From NCBI GenBank assembly GCA_037893225.1, contig JAZGUH010000282.1:620001-684000 (forward strand): a DNA stretch of 64,000 nt, read 5' to 3'. Positions within the stretch are counted from its first letter, which is position 1. Each line of letters starts with the position of its first letter. The position numbers and the translations under genes are program-made. The notes under the pieces were generated by a model. That model did not search any database. It had not been told where the DNA came from and was given only the letters and a program-made list of their open reading frames with translations. Below are positions 63,351 through 64,000 of this stretch, in pieces. The stretch is from Hippasteria phrygiana. Lineage: Eukaryota; Echinodermata; Asteroidea; Valvatida; Goniasteridae.

Positions 63351-63812
63351 TCATACCCCAGGGAATTTGACAAGCATGGAGCAATAAATAGAAGGTAATA
63401 TGCACACAGATGTTGGCCGGGAAGAAAATAAACATTGCGAGGTTTGAATTTTCTCCACAAGTGTTAACTCTAAGAAGCCGCCGATGATTGCAACATGTAG
63501 CGCCAGATCTAAGCTATCCATACATGTCAAAATTACTGAATTTGGTTGATATTTCATGCAATTATGAATGAGTAAAGCAAGTCATACCCCAGGGAATTTG
63601 ACAGGCATGGAGCAATAAATAGAAGGTAATATGCACACAGATGTTGGCCGGGAAGAAAATAAACATTGCGAGGTTTGAATTTTCTCCACAAGTTTTAACT
63701 CTAAGAAGCCGCCGATAATTGCAACATGTAGCGCCAGATCTAAGCTATCCATACATGTCAAAATTACTGAATTTGGTTGATATTTCATGCAATTATGAAT
63801 GAGTAGAGCAAG
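63351..63812 (+). repeat. Last two complete units (d g)
   Basis: Unit 63351 is d with acaagcatgg and 63582 is g ending gagtagagc. They open a third copy of the 57102 repeat, which continues past the window edge. Confidence 0.9.
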
Positions 63813-64000
63813 TCCATACCCCAGGGAATTTGACAGGCATGGAGCAATAAATAAGAGGTAATCTGCACACAGATGGTGGCCGGGAAGAAAATAAACATTG
63901 CGAGGTTTGAATTTTCTCCACAAGTGTTAACTCTAAGAAGCCGCCGATAATTGCAACATGTAGCGCCAGATCTAAGCTATCCATACATGTCAAAATTACT
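63813..64000 (+). repeat. Partial unit at right edge (type h)
   Basis: An h-type unit (tccata, ataagagg, taatctgc, ggtgg, gtgttaac) is cut after 188 bp. Both edges of the window fall inside the array, so its true length exceeds 64 kb. Confidence 0.96.

Larger units (their letters stand above)
1..64000 (+). repeat. 231/232-bp satellite array, whole window
   Basis: One tandem repeat family fills the window with no spacer and no change of orientation. Landmarks recurring in almost every unit are tcatacc (unit 1-7), caataaata (32-40), ttggccgg (63-70), cattgcgagg (83-92), a BglII site agatct (155-160), ccatacatgtc (168-178) and atgcaattatg (206-216). There are 275 complete units between 195 and 63813, spanning 63618 bp (mean 231.3). 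Composition of the unit at 889-1119 is 39% GC with 5 CpG. Units differ at about 25 shared variable sites plus rare private changes. The layout is typical of eukaryotic heterochromatic satellites; location and species cannot be told from the sequence. Confidence 0.99.

Noticed and set aside
195..63993. Several hundred minus-strand open frames of 65-190 codons as genes
   Set aside because: They are the same frame repeated by a unit of 3 x 77 bp. There is no recognisable domain, most shared variants change the residue, and stop codons and frameshifts are present and duplicated.
1..64000. CRISPR array
   Set aside because: Units are contiguous and 231 bp long with no unique spacers between short repeats, and no cas-like gene is present.
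1..64000. 5S rDNA or another tandem RNA gene cluster
   Set aside because: The unit length would fit, but I see no 5S rRNA core, internal promoter set or T-run terminator, and no rRNA or tRNA fold.
1..64000. Transposon or retroelement insertion within the array
   Set aside because: Every interval between unit starts is 227-232 bp, so there is no room for an insertion, and no terminal repeats or target-site duplications were seen.
1..64000. Bacterial or phage origin of the window
   Set aside because: No gene-dense organisation, ribosome-binding sites or operons occur, and tens of kilobases of a 231-bp satellite with higher-order repeats is a eukaryotic pattern.

Overview
The whole window is one uninterrupted satellite DNA array. 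A single repeat unit of 231 or 232 bp is tiled head to tail in one orientation from base 1 to base 64000. I count 275 complete units between positions 195 and 63813, plus a partial unit at each edge (1-194 and 63813-64000). The mean period is 231.3 bp. The representative unit at 889-1119 is 39% GC. I see no unique sequence, mobile-element insertion, inversion, RNA gene, CRISPR array or convincing protein gene.

The scale, the tight unit length and the nested higher-order repeats point to a eukaryotic heterochromatic satellite, of the kind found at centromeres, pericentromeres, subtelomeres or knobs, in a long-read assembly. Nothing in the sequence identifies the species or the chromosomal location. 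I do not recognise the unit and see no canonical CENP-B box in it.

In all entries, unit position 1 is the t of the tcatacc (or tccatacc) motif. About 106 of the 275 complete units carry one extra C after unit position 2, which makes them 232 bp. Some 25 other sites vary, and their combinations define unit types: a to h for the basic eight-unit set at 195-2044, and others (b2, i to n) elsewhere. Strings of types recur as higher-order repeats. These include 8-unit repeats (1850 bp at 195-3890 and three times at 25637-31186; 1852 bp at 16850-18701 and 53397-55248), 9-unit repeats (2084 bp at 38588-42755; 2082 bp at 46225-49694), a 10-unit repeat (2312 bp from 33038), small 2-, 3-, 4- and 6-unit duplications, and a distant copy of 5743-8981 at 12223-16849. 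Hybrid units mark individual unequal crossovers or conversions. The 49.7-53.4 kb stretch has the most private mutations.

Every unit can be read on the minus strand as a 68-codon frame, which chains into 113-190 codon frames across 232-bp units. Because 231 = 3 x 77, this is best explained as a by-product of repeat length. Stop codons and frameshifts occur and are themselves copied. No genes work together here; the biology is the amplification and homogenisation of the array.
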